DNA of 64,000 nt from Aldrovandia affinis. Its lineage: Eukaryota; Chordata; Actinopteri; Notacanthiformes; Halosauridae. This document shows, one piece after another, positions 22,836-35,178 of the stretch (position 1 is its first letter; the number at the start of each line of letters is the position of its first letter). Under the pieces are notes generated by a model. The model ran no database searches. It was not told where the DNA came from and was given only the letters and a program-made list of their open reading frames with translations. Where the stretch lies: the NCBI GenBank assembly GCA_029706075.1, contig JAINUG010000197.1, positions 1,403,009-1,467,008 on the forward strand, read 5' to 3'. The translations under genes and the position numbers were made by a program.

Positions 22836-23400
22836 TAGGGCTGTCCCCGATTAAAACAAATCTTGGTCAGCCAACAGTCGTCCTTTTTTTCGATTGGTCG
22901 ATTGGTCGAAACCTTTTTTCTTCTTCTATATAACACACCCTATTTGTTTTAATAAATACAACTATATATGCACACTGCGCTTGTCTCATGTTTTATAACT
23001 TTCTTAAGTGAATGAAACAAATGAGTAACAATAGGCTAATGACCTTATGGAGCCGGAGTTCTGGTCTCATTGGGATTTAAAATCTCTTTTGCAAAAAAAT
23101 AGGCTAACAAACGAATGATCACACATAGCTGAATGTCTTAAATTGTAGCCTAAAGCTGAACATAAAGTGGCTATAGCCTATCGAAAATAACTTACTCGAG
23201 TCAGAGACCATCCGATGGCCTACTTCCCCAGTCGTTTCATGTTATGGCACAGGAACACTAGCTTGTCCAAATTTTTGGGCAAAAGGCTGCTCCTCGTTTT
23301 ATTAACGATACACCCTGCCTTGGAAAACGCACTTGCAAAGTTTACATTCCACTTTTTCTGGATCGTCCACAACTAAAACGAAATGCTGTCATACTCCAGA
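22836..23400 (-). mobile_element. 3' part of a hAT (Ac-like) element, minus strand
   Basis: It starts at TAGGGCTGTCCCCGATTAAA, a terminus typical of fish hAT elements of the ZBED/Ac-like group. On the minus strand, 400-500 bp inside, lies the end of a transposase (separate entry). The opposite terminus was not found and the inner boundary is approximate. Confidence 0.7.
23220..23346 (-). pseudogene. C-terminus of a hAT transposase (dimerisation region)
   Basis: The minus strand reads VNFASAFSKAGCIVNKTRSS followed by LLPKNLDKLVFLCHNMKR and a stop at 23220-23222. The pattern FS.AG.IV...R..L.P.N...L.FL..N is the signature of the hAT C-terminal dimerisation domain, here about 42 residues of a protein that usually exceeds 600. 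No upstream catalytic part was recognised. Its closeness to the TIR-like sequence at 22836 fits the 3' end of such an element. Confidence 0.78.
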
Positions 23401-24016
23401 TTTGAGGTTATATCAAAATGAGTAAATAAAGTATGCCTATATCACTAATATTAACTGTAGGCAAATCCTAGGCTACAATTAAAATGCTACATGAAAGGGG
23501 CGCGCATGTTAGCCTAAAACAAGAAGGATACAATATAGGCTACATGAAAGGGGGTGTTACGCATGTTAGTTATAAATATATAAACCATAAAATTAGCAAA
23601 ACACATTTATTATAAAAGTTACTTTTATTAGTTTTGCTGAATTATTCACAACATTACCATTACCTTAACTGCCTAATATAATTATTAATCCTTTTTCTTA
23701 CAAAACAGACACTATCGTGATGGCTCAAAGCATCTCCTAATGTCTCCAGGTGGCCCAATTCACTTCTGAGACATTGAGAATCACACTACAAAATTGTGCC
23801 AATGAGACACAAAGTCAACATCAAAGTCAATCCAAACAATTGGATAGCAGGAACATAATTGTTTTTGTTTTTCAATGGTAAAAAAAGTAATCAGCAGGTG
23901 TTTACCATTATCAACTTTCCCCCAAAAAAACAACAGCTCTCAACATTAGCAAAATAAAATCCATCAAAATATTAAACCATAAAAATAGAGAATATAGAAA
24001 TATTATAATAATATAT
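23401..24016. other. Unique AT-rich non-coding DNA
   Basis: The part next to 23400 may continue the hAT element; nothing else was recognised. Confidence 0.4.
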
Positions 24017-24582
24017 TGTGGTGTCCCTAGGGGTTGGGCGACACTCACGGACCTTGCAGAGGGTGTAGGCAAGTTAAATAACCTGGAGGAGGCAGTATTA
24101 CAAACAAAACAATGGTTTATTAACCAAATCTTGACAAAAACACAAAACAAAGGGTGGGGTATTCGTGGGAATTTAAACACAAAGTCCACAAACCTACTCG
24201 TCGTTGTCATCTGTAATCCAATATACCAAGTCCAGTTCAGTTCCGCAATCCAGTCCAGTAGTCGGTACACAAAGGGGGTCCTCAAAACAATCCAAATCAA
24301 ACATGATACGTAATCCAAAACACTTTTCTTCTCACTCTTGATCACTCTCTCACTCTCTCTCTCTCTCCACAACAGTCACCCTACTCCTTCCCAGTGTGAC
24401 ACGAATGGTTTCTTTAAATAGGCCTCCAAATGGCCTTCAGCTGTCCGTAGTCCCAATCCATTGACTTCTTTCTCGTGCGGGACTGCGGGCCGCTGGGAAA
24501 TGTCGTTTTTCTGGCTCCAGTGGCTCCCATGTGTTGAAGGGCCAGGCAGCCATTTACTTGGGCAGCCCCTTGTGCTGCCACA
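24017..24582 (-). repeat. Solo LTR, minus strand (family shared with 37.7 and 38.3 kb), fossil
   Basis: Read on the minus strand it starts TGTGGCAGCACAAGGGG and ends AGGGACACCACA. It contains a TATA-like CCTATTTAAA and a polyadenylation signal inside TTAATAAACC, in LTR order. The flanks share a short AT-only ATAT, a weak target duplication. No gag or pol sequence lies beside it, so it is a solo LTR. Visible divergence from the copy at 38264-38811 indicates moderate age. Whether it belongs to a gypsy element or an endogenous retrovirus cannot be told from the LTR alone. Confidence 0.8.
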
Positions 24583-25242
24583 ATATAAATAAAGAATATG
24601 AAAAAATACTTTTTACCCAATACAAAATTTCACTTCTGATAAACATCTGCCCTCATTGCACAAAACTATTTACAGTGTCTGTTAGTGTTCTTTAGTCAGG
24701 CAACACAGGAAAAGCTATAGGTTATTTTGGTTGTCCCAGTAATTGAAGAGAAAAGTACAAAGAGTTTTCCAAACCTCTGACGTGCGTGCACTCTCTTCAG
24801 TTATGTATCCCACTGTGTGCATCTTCAATAGCAGCACGATGCACACAAAGTCCATCCAAGCTAATAAACGCAAACTAAAGGAAATATTATATCATTATAA
24901 AGTGTATCCCATTGGCTATCCCTAGACAAATTTCAGCATATACTGTATAGAGGAGGATAGTATTGATAGTGATATGCCACTGGATCATATTACTGGTGGC
25001 ATTGGTAGGACATTTAGGGGTGCTGTTTGGCCAATACTTATCTGAGAATGATGGGAGTGGGCTCATTTTATAGCGAATATTTACCATCACAAGAATACAA
25101 GGCTTTCCTATGTGAAACATACTCACATATCTTGTAGACCCAGGAGAATGACATGCTTATTGTTGTTGGTGATACAAAGCACAAAGTAAACATTGGCACT
25201 CTCTTGATTTGGCTTGCTCTTATGACAAACCAGGTTCACTAT
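24583..25242. other. Unique non-coding DNA
   Basis: No supported feature. Confidence 0.45.
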
Positions 25243-25297
25243 TGTACAGGTTCACCCTTCCTTTGATCATCCTTGAGATGTCTCTAGAACTTGATTG

Positions 25298-25736
25298 AAC
25301 ATTACATTACATTTTAAGCATTTAGCAGATGCTCTTATCCAAAGCGACTTACAAGATGTGCATAAATACATGGTAGGAACAATCATAGTTTGACATCAGT
25401 GCAGTAATACAGCGATAGACATCATTGCAGGCAGCTGTGTACCATACCTGTAACACTGGGAAGGAAAAGGTTAGTAAATTGTTTTTATTTGTATTTATTT
25501 TGTATTAAATTGAGTAAGCAGGGATACATAGTGTTGAGCAAGTAGGCAGTGGTGATGACAATTAGCTAGATGTACAGAATTCAGTGGTAGTGGAGTCTGA
25601 AAAGGTGGGTTTTGAGTCTCTTGCGGAAGATCACAAGTGATTCCGTGGTCCTGACCGATTGCGGAAGGTTGTTCCACCACCGAGGTGTCAGGACAGAGAA
25701 GAGGTGAGACCAAGAGGAGCGGCTGCCAGGTGCCCG
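25298..25736 (-). mobile_element. L2-clade LINE 3' fragment nested in the Tc1 element
   Basis: It carries the characteristic 3' tail (TTTAGCAGATGCTCTTATCC, then AAAGCGACTTACAAGATGTG) and the 3' UTR and coding end found in the copies at 38.8 and 55.7 kb, all on the minus strand. A 5-bp duplication, GATTG (25293-25297 and 25737-25741), flanks it. The copy is strongly 5'-truncated. Because it splits a Tc1 sequence, it inserted after that transposon. Confidence 0.88.
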
Positions 25737-25854
25737 GATTGTAGTCCACCTGTGGCAAATTCAATTGATTGTACATGCTTTAGAAATGCACACACCTGTC
25801 TATATACAGTAAGGTCCCACAGTTCACAGTGCATGTCAGAGTAAAAACCAAGCC

Positions 25855-26241
25855 ATGAAGTCCTAGGAACTCTCTATAGACCTCTGAGATAGAATTGTGT
25901 TGAGGCATAGATCTGGGGAATGGTCTAAAAACATTGCTAAAGCACTGAAAGTCCCCAGGAGCACAGTAGGCTCCATCTTTGTGAAATGGAAGAAGTTTGG
26001 AACCACCACAACTCTTCTTAGAGCTGGCCGTCCAGCCAAACTCAGTAACCGGGTAAGAAGGGCCTTGGTCAGGGAGGTGACCAAGAACCCTTCACCATAC
26101 TCTAAGAGAGCTTCAGAGTTCCTCTGCAGCGATGGGAGAACCTGGCATAAGGACAACCATCTCTGCAGCACTCCCATCAATTTTGCTTTGTTATTATGGG
26201 GTATTGTGTGTAGATTGATGAAGAAAACATTTAATCTGTAA
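25855..26241 (+). pseudogene. N-terminal remnant of a Tc1-like transposase
   Basis: The family's start ATG is at 25855, but an in-frame TAG follows at codon 4 (25864-25866). The frame then continues: DLR-type residues are lost, but HRSGEWSKNIAKALKVPRST with VGSIFVKWKKFGTT is the paired-like helix-turn-helix, and RAGRPAKLSNRVRRALVREV contains the GRP(A)K hinge and second HTH. After about residue 100 the frame crosses the internal deletion into 3' non-coding sequence, so the DDE catalytic domain is absent. Intact family members are about 340 residues long. Confidence 0.88.
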
Positions 26242-26302
26242 GGCTATAACATAACAAAATGTGGAAAAAGTGAAGGGGTCTGAATACTTTCCAAATGCAC
26301 TG

Positions 26303-26780
26303 TATACCAATGATCTGTCATATTTTGGAATTTCTTTTAGTTTTTAATTTTAAATTAAAATTCTGAAATTTAGAAAATGTCTTCTCGCTTGGAAGTTGTA
26401 GTGTAAAATGCCTGGAAAAAGTCTGATTTATATACTGTATATATACAGTATATATAAACATATAATAATAATAATTAATATTTTGGGTTTCATTAAGCTT
26501 CCAATTGCATTTTAATGAATCTCAGGAGACATGGACTATGGCTTACTTGCTAAGTAATTTAGGTACCTACCTAGCTAAATGTGTTGGTTGCAACTTTTTC
26601 TACCTGGCTTATTTCCTTAGCTTATAGCTACCTTACTTATACTTAATACTTATACTAAAACCTTATACTTATTGCTACTTTACTTACTTATAGAGTATAA
26701 TTCTTAGAAACTGTAGAACTTGAGTTTAACATGATAAGTGTAAGTTAACATGGATAGTTAACTATATATTTATATATATA
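26303..26780. other. Unique AT-rich DNA
   Basis: Includes an AT palindromic tract near 26430-26460; no gene. Confidence 0.45.
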
Positions 26781-26880
26781 CACTACCGGTCAAAAGTTTG
26801 AGTACACCTTCCATCTGGACTATGGCTAATCGGGCACTCCTTCATTCTTCAGCAAGATAACGACCCGAAAAGTATCTCTC
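26781..26880 (+). mobile_element. Tc1-like remnant, about 100 bp
   Basis: Starts with the Tc1-like terminus TACACTACCGGTCAAAAGTT, then jumps to a short piece of transposase coding sequence (TTCAGCAAGATAACGACCCG, encoding QQDNDP, next to a catalytic aspartate region in the family). It is a deletion derivative. Confidence 0.7.
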
Positions 26881-28329
26881 TCTAATATGCAGAGCCAAAC
26901 ATATTAAACACTAAAAGCTGATTATCCTGTTCTCAGCCACCCTCCTCCCTCCTCCTTAAAGCTCCAACAAAAACAGTCAATCATGGGACAAAAATGAAAA
27001 CTTAATTAAGGGATGAGAGAAACGGGGACGTGCTCTTTCATTCCGGACACCCCTGCCACGAGTGATTTAAAGGCCCGTCTCTAATCTGTGTGTGGGAGAG
27101 ACGTGGCTCTCTCGCTGGCCTGCCTCCCAGGCAATGAGGTCAGGCTAGCCTCACTCCTCTGTATCGCATCCACTGGCCCAGGTGAGGAGCCAGCTCAAAT
27201 CCCTGCCTGGTCGCAACAGATAACTAAGCACAGCTCACATGGTGAGGTAGAGGAGCTGGTGGTTTTCCACAGCCACCACCCCAAAAACAATGACCTTTCA
27301 GATTATAATGGGAGTTGGAAAGTCTTGCATGACCACATTTTTTAAAAATGTGACTTTTTATACTTTGAGTTCAGAGGGGAGAAACTGATGCATTTCAGTT
27401 GTAGGTCATCAATGGTCCAACACGTTTGCAGCAGTACAATGTTCATTAGAATGTGTCTGAACAACTTTCAGTTAATCAGCCAATTAGTCAATCATCTTGG
27501 CCTATGGTTGACAATTTTAAACTGCACATACAAATCTACAGTTCAGATGTATAACTAAGTTCATGCAGAAGACCCGCTACACAGGATATCTCTGCAGTGA
27601 TGGCACATTAATTAAAAGTTGCCAGGTTTCAATAGCTAGGCTGAGACTGTGGCGTTTCACAGCACCTCATTGGCTAAAACTTTTACTGTGTGCTGACTTA
27701 TGATAAGGTCATAGCTCATTCTTTTTGGTTTCCTAGCCTCTGTTTTTAATAATGGCAGGCATGTTTTTAATTCTCATGATCAGGGGTCCAGATTATGGCA
27801 AAAGTCATACTTGTCAAAAGGCAATTATCTTAGAAATACTTGTTGTTCCCAAAAGTTATTTGTCCTACTTGTGTTACAGCAAGCATCACAGGTGAGCAAC
27901 AAAGAAGAGACCATATACAGTACATCAAATTATTTCAAATGATTTCTTTCAAATAGAATATATTTATATATATATATATATACAGTATATTTGCAGATTT
28001 ACTGAGTGTATATGCTTTGCAGGGCTCATATTACACAAGTTCGGTATTTCCATGGACAATGCATACATTTCCTGATTCACTGATAACTCAGAAAATATAG
28101 GTAATCAATGTGTCAATTTCATTTTTATTGCTTGGCACATTGTGCACTCTAAGACTCTAAATTATTGTTCTATGCTTATTTTTAGCACTATAGGCTATTT
28201 TTTATTTTTGTCTCTATAGGCTACCTATTTGTTTTTTATTTGTATATTATTATGCATATTCCCATTATGACTTATTACAGTAAGTTGTTATAGATGAGAA
28301 ATTGTGCCATTTAAATAATAATATACACC
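26881..28329. other. Unique non-coding DNA
   Basis: No exon recognised. 26930-27340 is GC-richer and repeat-free, a weak candidate for conserved regulatory DNA. A short (TA)n run lies at 27960-27985. Confidence 0.4.
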
Positions 28330-28472
28330 ATTTAGCAGACGCTTTTATCCAAAGCGACTTACAGTAGTGAATGTATACATTTTCAGTATATGTGGCCCCA
28401 GTGGGGATTGAACCCACAACCTAAGCGTTGCCAACGCTGTGCTCTACCAACTGAGCCACAGAGAACCACCAT
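28330..28472 (-). repeat. Short tRNA-derived SINE, minus strand
   Basis: Minus strand: TGGCTCAGTTGGTAGAGCAC (A box, well preserved) and GGTTGTGGGTTCAATCCCC (B box), a short linker and the tail GTAAGTCGCTTTGGATAAAA. The A and B boxes are the internal RNA polymerase III promoter. The anticodon arm is present but the acceptor stem is not restored, so this is a SINE rather than a tRNA gene. Confidence 0.9.
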
Positions 28473-28950
28473 AATAACACGAGAAGGAGACATTAGAATG
28501 TGTGCAGGACTGATAGAGAAGGGGATTTTATTATTTAAGAATCTTTGTCTTCACACCGAATTAGCCATCTCTATACAGGTCAGTTTGCTTTAAGTTTTCA
28601 TTAAGCGGCAGGGGTTGTTTTTCAAAATTTTATTGTTAATGACAAAAATAATTATATATCTTTTTTGTGTCCTTGTCTCTATAATGTTAGTACAATTAGC
28701 AATAAGCAGCCTAGACTTTCATGGTGCTTTTGCATAACAGTAGTTAGACAGGCTACTATTGAGCTAGTCATTAAGTGGAATTCAAATGACTGAGAAAACG
28801 CTTTTATTCCCCTCCGTGTGTGTTATTCATGTGTTATTACGTCTCGCTCGTCTTCCAACCAACGATTCAGTTCTCTTTCACCACACCAGATGGCGCAAGG
28901 ATCTTCACATAGCATATAGCCAAGAGTCTTTATTTTACAGAATGGCTTTT

Positions 28951-28986
<36 letters not shown>

Positions 28987-31900
28987 AACTAGAATGGCAT
29001 TTAGAGAGATGCAACACCCACGTGACCTTGCTCAAAATTAAAATGTTATATTTATCATTATCTGCACATGCTGCGAGATTATAGACTGTCGAAGTCTCCA
29101 GTTTTACTAACTGTTATGGCCATTCTAGCCAACACATTGGTTACAGTATAAATTATCATAAAGCATATGACGAGTTTTGTTCCAATACGAACCTTTATCT
29201 GTGTTCAAAATATAGAAATATAGAAGACACACGGTTATGTTTCTGACAACCCCAAACAAACGGAGCTCAACTTTGTGCTCCGTCGGCACACTTCTTCCTG
29301 ATCAAACCTCCACTTGGTTTTCTTTATGTCATTAATTCAACCCTGAAGGGAATTTCAGATGCATCGTATACAATTCACAAGGGGAAACTATAATGACTTA
29401 TTTTTCACTGGGGTGCATCTCCGAAAGATTCCCTGCACACAAAAACGTTGGCAATGGAGCCGTAAACAAGCAACAAAATGAGCCCTGTGACAGACACCCG
29501 GAGCACTGAGGGAAGAGGGATGAGGGAGAGAGGGAACGTAGCTGCCTAAAGAATGAGCGACATCTCCTTTTTCACATCAAATACTGCTCGCAACAGTTCG
29601 ACACCTGTCTTACAAACACTGTGTGGAAGTGATGTGGCATAATTAGGAAACTGGAGCGCATGTGCAGCTGACCTTCCACGGAACAGGTTTTTGTTTATAC
29701 ATTAATCCGCGTTAATCGATTAACAAAATGAGCTCTGAACGTGGATGATCCTGTTAAAGAATGTCCCCCTCTTGTTTAGCAAAAAAAATCACATTCGGCA
29801 AGCATGTGTTGATTAAACACTTGGTTTAAATTCTAATCATAATACTAGTAAATGTTATCAAAAATGATGTGTATAACAAGAAGACAGAAAATCTATACAT
29901 TATAAACATATTTCATTTTATTTTAAGCTTGGTTAGGATCCACAAAATTAAATTAGAAATATGAATCTTATACGGGGTGGAGGTCACATGGAAATGCATA
30001 ACTGCTATGTTTGTGTGTATCACAAAGAAACATATCTGTGATTGAGTAAGGGTAGTCAAATTGGACGCGATCCTGCAATATCTTGCCCTGGCCAAAACGT
30101 TGTTCTCAGCCTGCCATCCAGTGTAGCACCTAACTTTATAAGGCTTTGAGGTAATCCAGTTACCGTTCCCTGAAGTTTATTCCTGGCGTCTGGGTTGCAG
30201 CAAAAGCATGATTTGTTTGGTCTGAGATCGGTAACGTATTGCTCCAGCTCCTACATGTGTCTCCTCCGAGTGGGATTTTTGTCTCGGCGGGTTTAAACCT
30301 TTGTAAATATGCTTGCACAGTTGGCACTCGCAAAAAATATGGATTCTGTCTTAACCCCCCTCCTTGGTAACAGAATCTGTCTGGGAGCCCGCACGATTCA
30401 CCAGTAACCCACAGAAGTCCCTATAGGGTAAGGCCACTCTCCTGGGCTTTCAAAACAAGGCCCTAAGCCCACAAGGTCACATCCTGCTCTCTTTAAAAAA
30501 CACCATCAAATTTTACTCCTCCAATCAGGAGTTCCAAACCGAAGTGGCAATAACATGAGATATGGTTTGCCTGCAAAATCAGAGCAGCGGTACACTAATA
30601 TTTAGGAGAGAGGCATTTCGAAAATGTGTTGTGAATTAGTCAGCGGTAACACAATATCCTGAGTTCAGTGATCATTCTTTGTTTGATCATTCTTACTTTA
30701 CAGGACTATTGAAGACCGGTAGGAGTGAAACAATTTTGAGTTTGACAGGGAAAGTTTACAAAGACAAACAATTAGTAGAGTATTTCTCATTAGCACCGAT
30801 GAGCATGTTTATACCCACTGCAGTAAGAGTGAGATTTATACAAGAAATAACAATCACGTAGTAAAGCTGCATTTGTAATCATGTTGGAGTACTGAATACG
30901 CTCAGTGTCACAACATCTAGATCCTTATTGGCCTTGGGACCAGGCCAATAAGGATTAAATTAATGAGCATATGGTGATGGCCAAAAAAGAAAAGAAAAAG
31001 ATGCATACAGTATATATGTGTGTGTATGTGTGTGTGTGTAACTTTATTAATTAATAATTAATTAAACATTTATATTCCTGGTCTTGCCACTGCAGAGGGA
31101 AAGGAGATTGACCATTTATCAGTGCTCTATCCAATTAAATCTTTACAGTAAATGACATATTTTAATATGAGTGGCTTAACACTGGATGCTGTGTCCAGCT
31201 CAGAGCCTAGAGAGCATTGTGCTCCATATGGAATCAATGCTTAATGTTCTGCTACAGCTACAATGCTGTGACACCATCTCCTTCAATATACACAGCAACG
31301 TGGTCATCGTTTCCTACTCCAGCATACTAGTGTATGCACAACCTCCAAAATATCTGCAGCTAGCTGGCATTTTTTCCCACTCTGCAGTCCACCAGCTGAG
31401 CTGGACAGTCATTGCACTGGAGGACTGCACAGCTGTTGAAGACGGATTACAGGTGCATGGTTCACTAGAGGTATTGCCATTGCATGATGAGTTTTGAAAA
31501 CCCTTGAAGGGTCTTGGGCGAGTTTAATCATTCATGGCCATGCCTCCATAGAGGTGATGAGGTGAGGTGTCATCGCAGTAATTTATGGAGTAAAAGAGCA
31601 AAGACTGTGTTTCTTTGAAGTTCACCAATGCTGCAAAATACCACTTGGAGGCATATTTCAAACACTTTTGTGATCAATATCAATCAGAATCAATATTAAA
31701 CTAATTTAACTCAACAAATGTATCATACTTGTTGACAATTGAAATAAATCTACAAGTAGCTTTTAATTGTAATTGTAATTATATTGTTGCCTTAATATCT
31801 GTGTAAGTAAACTATAACTGCAGTGGTAGGTACAGTGTAACTACTTTGTTACATTGTGCTTACCACTGTAGGAACTATTTCAACATGTGAATATTGAACA

Positions 31901-32104
31901 TTCATATCATGATTGTAAGGGAAATGGATGGAATGAATTAGCTAGAATTTTTCATTGTGACTGTGGCGATTTAATATAACTGCAGTGCAAAACAGCCGCA
32001 AAAAGGTTTTACAGTTATAAGTACAATGTAACAATGTGTACATACACAGTAGTAACATAATAAACATACACACTCCAAAAAAGTCTTAGCATAAGGTACC
32101 GAGT
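28473..32104. other. Long unique non-coding stretch
   Basis: No coding exon recognised. It contains a (TAA/TTA)n microsatellite at 28951-28986, a TG tract at 31015-31040 and a perfect short hairpin at 30921-30955. About 29590-29770 and 30090-30570 are repeat-free and compositionally unlike the AT-rich background, so they are candidates for conserved non-coding elements. Confidence 0.4.
30921..30955. repeat. Perfect 14-bp inverted repeat with 7-nt loop
   Basis: Arms ATCCTTATTGGCCT and AGGCCAATAAGGAT flank TGGGACC. Each arm holds a CCAAT/ATTGG core. The centre resembles a spaced palindromic TTGGC..GCCAA site of the NF-I kind. Function is inferred only. Confidence 0.6.
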
Positions 32105-32450
32105 CCAAGTGACATATAAGACTTGAAAGAATGAGACTCGCACACTTATTAGATGCTCCAAAAAGATTCCCCTAGGTAAAATAAAAACAAAATGATTTAC
32201 TTCATATGATGATTTTCCCTTTAAAGCCATAACAGATTTCAGATAAATCATTGTACTAGGAGAGCCCACAAGAACAAAAATTTGCATATGGACCCACATC
32301 CCCAAGACCCACATCTGGCACATATAAGACTTGAAAAAGAATGAGTACTTATTAGATGCTCCAAAAAAACCTGGAACAAAATGAAAAAATAAAAACAAAA
32401 TGCATATGATGATTTTTAAAAACATAACAGATTTCAGATAAATCATTGTA
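32105..32450. repeat. Diverged tandem duplication, about 205-bp unit
   Basis: Segments from 32112 and 32320 share ACATATAAGACTTGAAA, TTATTAGATGCTCCAAAAA, CATATGATGATTTT and ACAGATTTCAGATAAATCAT in the same order. The 177-codon minus-strand frame across this region is a by-product of the duplication. Confidence 0.85.
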
Positions 32451-34125
32451 GTATTTGGGTTGTATATTTTCACTAAATAGTTTTGACGAACGGAAACCAA
32501 CCGAAAACAAGGACTCAGGCATCCTTCAGGCATCCTTCGGTGTCCCAAAATCTATCCAGGTTGTTACATGTTTTTAGCCAGTCACATGCCATACTGTATG
32601 GGTTTTTAACTATAAAATGACACACAGAGGAAAATAGATTCTAAGATGATCCAAATGTTTTTTTGTGGTTCCTGCATCAGATAATTGTATATCCAATTGT
32701 CCAGAAACCTGTCCAAAATGTACAATCAGTTTTGTTGTACAAATGTATTCAACCAGAGCCTCATTAGCCAGAATGCTTTCCAAGTGGATCCAAACAGATA
32801 GTCATGGTAACAATAACAACATGGGTATCATTGTCATATGCCTCATCCGAGTCGACAATCAAGGCAGACTCTGAAAACAACCTTTTCTAAGACACTGAAA
32901 TGATGGCAACTTGCTGTGTATAAACGATTCATAATTGAATTTTTGTTCAAATCGAACCCAGAAGTAGCATGTGCCCCCAGTTGTTGTATGTGGCCGCAGT
33001 GTTTTCGTGATTTTCAGCAGAACTGGACTGGTCAGATACGTATAGACCTCAGGCATGTAGATCTCAGCTCAACAGTGACTGAGAGAAGCCAGTTAGAGCT
33101 CGTGTGAAAGTTTAGAACCTGAAAAATCTAAACATGGCTTCTATGTACAATGTACAACCAAGCAATAGTTATTCAGATGATAAACCCCAGAGTCCATTTT
33201 CGGAGGCTGGATACAGGGTTTGTGCTTTGGTTCATCAGTCGAAATCTCATGAAATATACAAACTATGCGGAAGAAACTTTTTTTCTATGAGCAAAACAAC
33301 CTTGCCTCTCATTCGCTAAGTGAAATGAGTTGATACACACATCTCTGCCCTGAGGAGACTGCCTCACAGCGAGGAAGTGAGATGAATGTAAACATGGTGA
33401 GAAGGTATAACAAAAACTATTTATATAAATTATTGTATGCATCCCTGAGACATTTGAATGAATTATTTTGAGCTGTAATGGAATGTGATTTTTTAAAGCA
33501 AAGAATTACAACTTTCGGTGACAGGTGAGTTTACAGCAGAGTGTAAAGTTTATTTGCATTTGGGTGTAATAATTAATGGGGAGGCGGTTAAATTCACTGC
33601 AGTTTTATGATCATAAAAATTATGGATTGGTATAACAACAACTTTATACAAAGCACACACTTAAGAATGATTGATGAGAATAACAGGCCATTCAGCTTAT
33701 ATAGGTTTGTCATTTTGTCTACTGCCTCATTTTGTTTAAGAGTATCTAGCACTGTCTCAAGTCTGGTCTTGAACACCCCAAGATCTTCTATTTCTACCCT
33801 TTTCTATTTATATGTTCTACCACAACACCTTGTGTTGCTATAATATGTGTGCAGTGTAAAAGGTCATAGTGCAGTAATAAGAACAGATGGTCATTAAGTG
33901 GTGAGGTCTTGCTAATGTTAGCTGGAGAATTCTCCTGACGCTCAGTAAGGGGTGAGATATTTAGGCTGGCTGTGCTGTGGTATTTGCTCTTCTGAACTCA
34001 GAACCCCCCTCCCCCCATTGCCCATTCCCCTAGCCCATTCCCCTAGCCCCCACTTTACTCACACATTCACAGGTGTTACAGAGCCTAAGGGAGCAGGGGA
34101 AAGGCCAGCCCCTGCACAATACAAA
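32451..34125. other. Unique non-coding DNA
   Basis: No supported gene, RNA or repeat. Confidence 0.45.
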
Positions 34126-34552
34126 CAGACACACTATTTACCCCTAATAATAACAGCACACACTTACCGTTCCCCCTACAATAATAACAGCACATACATA
34201 CTGTTCCCCCTACAGGAATAACAGCACACATTTACTATTCCCTCTACAATTATAACAGCACACATGTATTGTTCCCCCTACAATAATAACAGCACACACT
34301 TACTGTTCCCCCTACAATAATAACACCACACATTTACTGTTCCCCCTACAATAATAACAGCACACATTTAATGTCCCCCCTACAATAATAACAGCACACA
34401 TGTACTGTTCCCCCACAATAATATCAGGACAGATTTACTGTTCCTCCCACAATATAAGCAGTACACACTTACTGTTTCCCATATAAATAACAACACACAC
34501 TTCAGTGTTACTGTTCCCCCACAACAGAACAAAGCGAAATTACTGTGCCCCC
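34126..34552 (+). repeat. Minisatellite, about 34-bp unit, roughly 12 copies
   Basis: Tandem copies of AATAATAACAGCACACA followed by CTTACTGTTCCCCCTAC with point differences; the later copies (from about 34430) are more diverged. Confidence 0.95.
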
Positions 34553-35015
34553 ATCCAGGAAAAATAGGATTGTGCAGGTCACTCAGTCTGTCTCATCCAA
34601 ATCAGTTTTAGTCAGATTCATGACTTAAATGGTGGGTGTTTGGGTAAAAGGTGGGCCAGGAAATGGATATGTGGATATGTGTGTGTGTGTTGTGTAAGGG
34701 TGGGAGCCTGGGAGGGGGTGGGGTGGTATTTGTCAGTTTAGGCTGGTAGAAGCAGAGAGCAGCTCGTCTAAACTGTCTGGTGTTTCTCTCTTTGAATCTC
34801 TTGCCAATTTTCCCCTTTGGTTCCCCCTAGATGTAGGGAGCTGAGTAATTATGTCAATGTTGGATGTTGTTTGAATTCCATTTCTCCTGAGAAACACTCA
34901 GCTGTGTCCTCAGTCACCTCACTGCACAGCGTCTGTCAGATTCCCCCAGCCTGTCAGTCACATTCCACTAAATCAGGAGGACTTAATGACACTCCCTCTT
35001 ATAGCCATGTGGGTG

Positions 35016-35074
<59 letters not shown>

Positions 35075-35136
35075 ATACATGTGTGTCCGTATGAGAGTTT
35101 TTTCATGTTTGTGTCTGTGCACATGTGGTTATATGG

Positions 35137-35178
<42 letters not shown>

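Larger units (their letters stand above)
25243..26302 (+). mobile_element. Tc1-like transposon, left-truncated, interrupted by an L2 fragment and internally deleted
   Basis: The left part (25243-25297, TTGATCATCCTTGAGATG..ACTTGATTG) and the continuing right part (from 25742, AGTCCACCTGTGGCAAATTC) are adjacent in the Tc1-like elements I know from salmonids; here an L2 piece separates them. The right end AGGGGTCTGAATACTTTCC..GCACTG is followed by TA at 26303-26304. The left terminus is missing. Most of the transposase catalytic region is deleted: sequence jumps near 26166-26180 from the N-terminal coding part to the 3' non-coding part. Confidence 0.9.

Noticed and set aside
28330-28472. Functional tRNA gene on the minus strand
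   Set aside because: A and B boxes are good, but the segment continues into a SINE body with the standard LINE-type tail.
32015-32548. 177-codon minus-strand frame
   Set aside because: Covers an AT-rich tandem duplication; its repeated peptide blocks are produced by that duplication.
34126-34552. CRISPR array
   Set aside because: Directly adjacent diverged units without unique spacers, in a eukaryotic context; it is a minisatellite.
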